Part shown: piece after piece, positions 61,571 through 64,000 of the stretch
Numbering within the stretch: position 1 is the stretch's first letter
How the letters are laid out: each line of letters opens with the position of its first letter
The notes under the pieces: generated by a model
The model's input: the letters and a program-made list of their open reading frames with translations, nothing else
Told to the model about the DNA's origin: nothing
Databases searched by the model: none
From: Parabacteroides gordonii MS-1 = DSM 23371
GTDB lineage: Bacteria; Bacteroidota; Bacteroidia; Bacteroidales; Tannerellaceae
Direction: 5' to 3'
Assembly: GCF_000969825.1 (NCBI RefSeq)
Contig: NZ_KQ033919.1
Span: forward strand, 2,283,088-2,347,087
Length of the DNA: 64,000 nucleotides
Translations under genes and position numbers: made by a program

Positions 61571-63031
61571 ATGTTATTTAATTCGATAGAGTTTCTAATT
61601 TATCTTCCTATTGTATTTTTGTTATACTGGTTTGTATTCAACAGGAAGATAAAATTACAAAATCTGTTTATAGTAATTGTCAGCTATCTGTTTTACGGAT
61701 GGTGGGACTGGCGTTTTCTGATATTGATTGCATTTACTTCCTTTTGTAGCTGGTTGAGCGGTGTAGCGATTGAAAAGGCGAGAGAGGGAAACTCATTATC
61801 GGAAGATACGCCATCTGTCCGAAAGAAATGCAGATGGATAACCGGAACCAATATTTTCCTGAATTTAGCTATCCTAGGATTTTTTAAATACTTCAATTTC
61901 TTTGTTGATAACTTTGTTGAAGCTTTTTCATTTATAGGGATCGCTTTGCATAAATCAACCTTACAGATTATTCTTCCGGTTGGTATAAGTTTTTATACTT
62001 TCCAGGCTTTAAGCTATACGATCGATGTATATAGAAGGAGATTGAAACCTACTAAGGACATTGTAGCTTTCTTTGCTTTTGTAAGTTTTTTCCCTCAATT
62101 GGTTGCCGGGCCTATCGAAAGGGCTACTAATTTGTTGGTTCAGTTTTATAAACCGCGGGTGTTTACTTATGGGGAGGCTGTAGATGGTATGCGGCAAATC
62201 CTGTGGGGATTTTTTAAAAAGATGGTAATTGCTGATAACTGTGCATTGGTAGTCAATGATGTATTCGGTAATTATATGAATTATTCAGCCAGTACGTTGG
62301 TCTTAGGTGCTGTTTTGTTTGCTTTCCAGATATATGGGGATTTTTCCGGCTATTCGGATATTGCGATTGGTACAGCCCGGTTGTTCGGCATAACATTAAA
62401 GCAGAATTTCAACTATCCTTATTTTTCAAGAAATATTATTGATTTCTGGCGTAGATGGCATATCTCATTAAACACCTGGTTTGTCGATTATGTGTATATA
62501 CCTTTGGGAGGTAGCAGAAAGGGCCAGTATAAACATATACGTAATATTCTGATTATATTCCTATTGAGTGGATTATGGCATGGAGCAAACTGGACATTTG
62601 TAACCTGGGGAATATATCATGGTCTTTTATTTATTCCTTTGTTATTGCTGGATAAGAGGAAACAAGCTGATTCTGGTATGTTTCCTCCCGTTGTTTCGAT
62701 GTTAATTACTTTTGGGTTCGTTACCCTGGGATGGATCGTGTTCAGGGCTGAAACGCTTTCTGTTGCGTTCGATTATATTAATAATATATTTTCGTCTTCT
62801 TTGTTGAGAATACCTAAAGTGAGTGGTGCTAATAATGTAACTGCTATGTTATCACTCGCATTCATCGTTATTCTGTTGTGTGTAGAATGGGTGAACAGGA
62901 ATAAACCTTTTGGGTTGGATATAGAGAATATACAAAGTTCATTTGTCAGATATTCAATCTATGCCGGTATACTCTTTTCTATTTATTTCTTTGGGGCTGA
63001 TTCTTCCAATTTTATTTATTTTCAATTTTAA
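61571..63031 (+). CDS. MBOAT family O-acyltransferase (AlgI-like), second copy
   Basis: 486 residues, about ten membrane helices. It is a close paralogue of the protein at 52903-54342: shared blocks include FFPQLVAGPIERATNLLVQF, FQIYGDFSGYSDIAIGTARL, FWRRWHISLNTWFVDYVYIP and HGANWTFVTWGIYHGLLFIP with the conserved His. The role is transfer of an acyl group across the inner membrane to an exported glycan. Start at MLFNSIEFLIYLPIVFLLYW. It is followed 6 bp later by an SGNH protein gene, the same order and spacing as in the first pair, which suggests duplication of the two-gene unit. Confidence 0.93.
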   Translation: MLFNSIEFLIYLPIVFLLYWFVFNRKIKLQNLFIVIVSYLFYGWWDWRFLILIAFTSFCSWLSGVAIEKAREGNSLSEDTPSVRKKCRWITGTNIFLNLAILGFFKYFNFFVDNFVEAFSFIGIALHKSTLQIILPVGISFYTFQALSYTIDVYRRRLKPTKDIVAFFAFVSFFPQLVAGPIERATNLLVQFYKPRVFTYGEAVDGMRQILWGFFKKMVIADNCALVVNDVFGNYMNYSASTLVLGAVLFAFQIYGDFSGYSDIAIGTARLFGITLKQNFNYPYFSRNIIDFWRRWHISLNTWFVDYVYIPLGGSRKGQYKHIRNILIIFLLSGLWHGANWTFVTWGIYHGLLFIPLLLLDKRKQADSGMFPPVVSMLITFGFVTLGWIVFRAETLSVAFDYINNIFSSSLLRIPKVSGANNVTAMLSLAFIVILLCVEWVNRNKPFGLDIENIQSSFVRYSIYAGILFSIYFFGADSSNFIYFQF

Positions 63032-63037
63032 GAAGTT

Positions 63038-64000
63038 ATGGAACTGACAGGTAAGCAGATAAAGAGGTTAGTATTTTTTCTATTATTTGTAATAGTTCTA
63101 ATGGCTTGTTTGAATAGGGTAACTCCCTGCTTTTTCAGAATGCTGCCAAATGATTATGCCCGTACTAAACTTATACTGAATACAATAAGGGATACAACAC
63201 AAACTCCTGAAGTTGTTATCTTCGGTAATAGTAGAGGAATGAGTGGAGTAGATGGTTATCTGTTGGAAAGGGAGTTGAGTGATCATCCTGTTGTATACAG
63301 TTTTACTTCTACCGGGCAGAAACTGAGTGAGAGTGCTTTATATTATACTTCTTTGCCAGCTTCTGTAAAAACGGTTATTCAATGTCTCGATATAGATGCT
63401 TTATCCAAGCCGGTTGATATGGATATACCTAATCAGGTTGCTTTACATATGTATGGTTATAAAATGGATGATCAGACAAAATTGTTGGTACCTGCCTTAT
63501 ATGACGAATTGAATAAATCGGACTGGTACTATAATTATAAGGCCAGGAATTGTTTGTTTTCAGGATTCTCATTTGTTCTTCGTAATCTGTTAGATGATGA
63601 TGCACCTGAAAATTCTATGGACAATGAATTACGTTATCCGGCGTCTCAGGCTTCCTATAGAAATGAAGCTGTTTATCAACGTGGCCTGGATGAACAGAAT
63701 AAAGAAAACAAGTTTGAAGCATATAAAATCACTGCTGAATGGAAACGGTTGCTAGAAGAGTCTTATGCTTTTTTTAAAGCGAAAAATATTCAATATTACC
63801 TGGTATTAATGCCGTACAATCCTGATATTATATCAGCAAAAAAGACTGAAAAGCAGGAAGCTCTTCAGTCTTATATAAATGAATTGGGATATATTCCCTA
63901 TATAAATTGTTTTGATTTACTGGAAGCATCCGATTTTTATGATGCAATTCATCCTAATGATAAAGGTGCTAAAAAGATAACCAGGCAGATACTTATTTCA
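63038..64000 (+). CDS. SGNH-like acylation partner of MBOAT, truncated by the window end
   Basis: Starts at ATG 63038 (MELTGKQIKRLVFFLLF) and stays open to the last base, 321 codons. One membrane helix at about 10-27 (RLVFFLLFVIVLMACL), then a periplasmic domain with block I EVVIFGNSRGMSGVDGYLL and block V DFYDAIHPNDKGAKKI, the D-x-x-H of SGNH hydrolases. It corresponds in place and type to the protein at 54349-55242, but overall similarity is low. Presumed to receive the acetyl group from the MBOAT encoded 6 bp upstream. The C-terminus is outside the window. Confidence 0.8.
   Translation, partial: MELTGKQIKRLVFFLLFVIVLMACLNRVTPCFFRMLPNDYARTKLILNTIRDTTQTPEVVIFGNSRGMSGVDGYLLERELSDHPVVYSFTSTGQKLSESALYYTSLPASVKTVIQCLDIDALSKPVDMDIPNQVALHMYGYKMDDQTKLLVPALYDELNKSDWYYNYKARNCLFSGFSFVLRNLLDDDAPENSMDNELRYPASQASYRNEAVYQRGLDEQNKENKFEAYKITAEWKRLLEESYAFFKAKNIQYYLVLMPYNPDIISAKKTEKQEALQSYINELGYIPYINCFDLLEASDFYDAIHPNDKGAKKITRQILIS

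Overview
The window is chromosomal DNA from a gut-type member of Bacteroidales, most likely Parabacteroides. The signs are SusC/SusD pairs with an ECF sigma/FecR anti-sigma switch, TAnnTTTG-type promoters, DUF4252, DUF4294 and DUF1735 proteins, C-terminal Por-like sorting domains, and a gad acid-resistance locus of the kind known from Bacteroides and Parabacteroides. No rRNA, tRNA or CRISPR array was seen. Everything below comes from reading the sequence; no database was searched.

Layout. 1-3125: tail of one polysaccharide-utilisation locus (SusD C-terminus, DUF1735 lipoprotein, GH151-like hydrolase). 3209-18354: a second locus made of a possible invertible promoter, ECF sigma, FecR, SusC, SusD, a broken MGH1-like hydrolase remnant, two DUF1680/GH127 beta-L-arabinofuranosidases and a frameshifted GH106 alpha-L-rhamnosidase. 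This points to a plant glycan carrying arabinofuranose and rhamnose. 18387-29487: acid resistance (gadC, potassium channel, glsA, gadB), split by about 6 kb holding a tyrosine recombinase, an ORF6N protein, an HU-like/DUF4469 protein and two surface proteins, one interrupted by an amber codon. 29801-31956: two transporters. 32009-33924: an ECF sigma operon with two DUF4252 proteins behind an ECF-type promoter. 34033-45071: PagL-like deacylase, mutS, beta-helix lipoprotein, sulfatase, C10 protease and SulP transporter. 45156-52424: OM barrel, a TPR/LuxR-type regulator broken at an A10 tract, DUF5009 acyltransferase, lysyl-endopeptidase-like protease and a radical SAM enzyme. 52903-64000: two MBOAT/SGNH acylation pairs on either side of OM proteins, DUF4294, an rRNA/tRNA methyltransferase, a 1-kb gap that may be the replication origin, and nadA.

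Most interesting points. (1) At 24945-25370 a perfect 19-bp inverted repeat encloses a promoter that now faces away from the HU-like gene, and a tyrosine recombinase gene ends 5 bp outside the repeat. This looks like a phase switch in the OFF state. (2) A similar arrangement with a 14-bp repeat lies just upstream of the ECF sigma gene at 3365-3552. (3) Five intergenic sites carry arrays of 3-5 short dyad-symmetric units of 18-19 bp joined by 4-bp linkers, with an exact 22- or 23-bp period. The unit sequence differs between sites but the geometry is shared; I do not recognise this as a named element. (4) Three genes are interrupted by a single change each (frameshift, amber codon, homopolymer slip), and the A10 tract could be a reversible switch.
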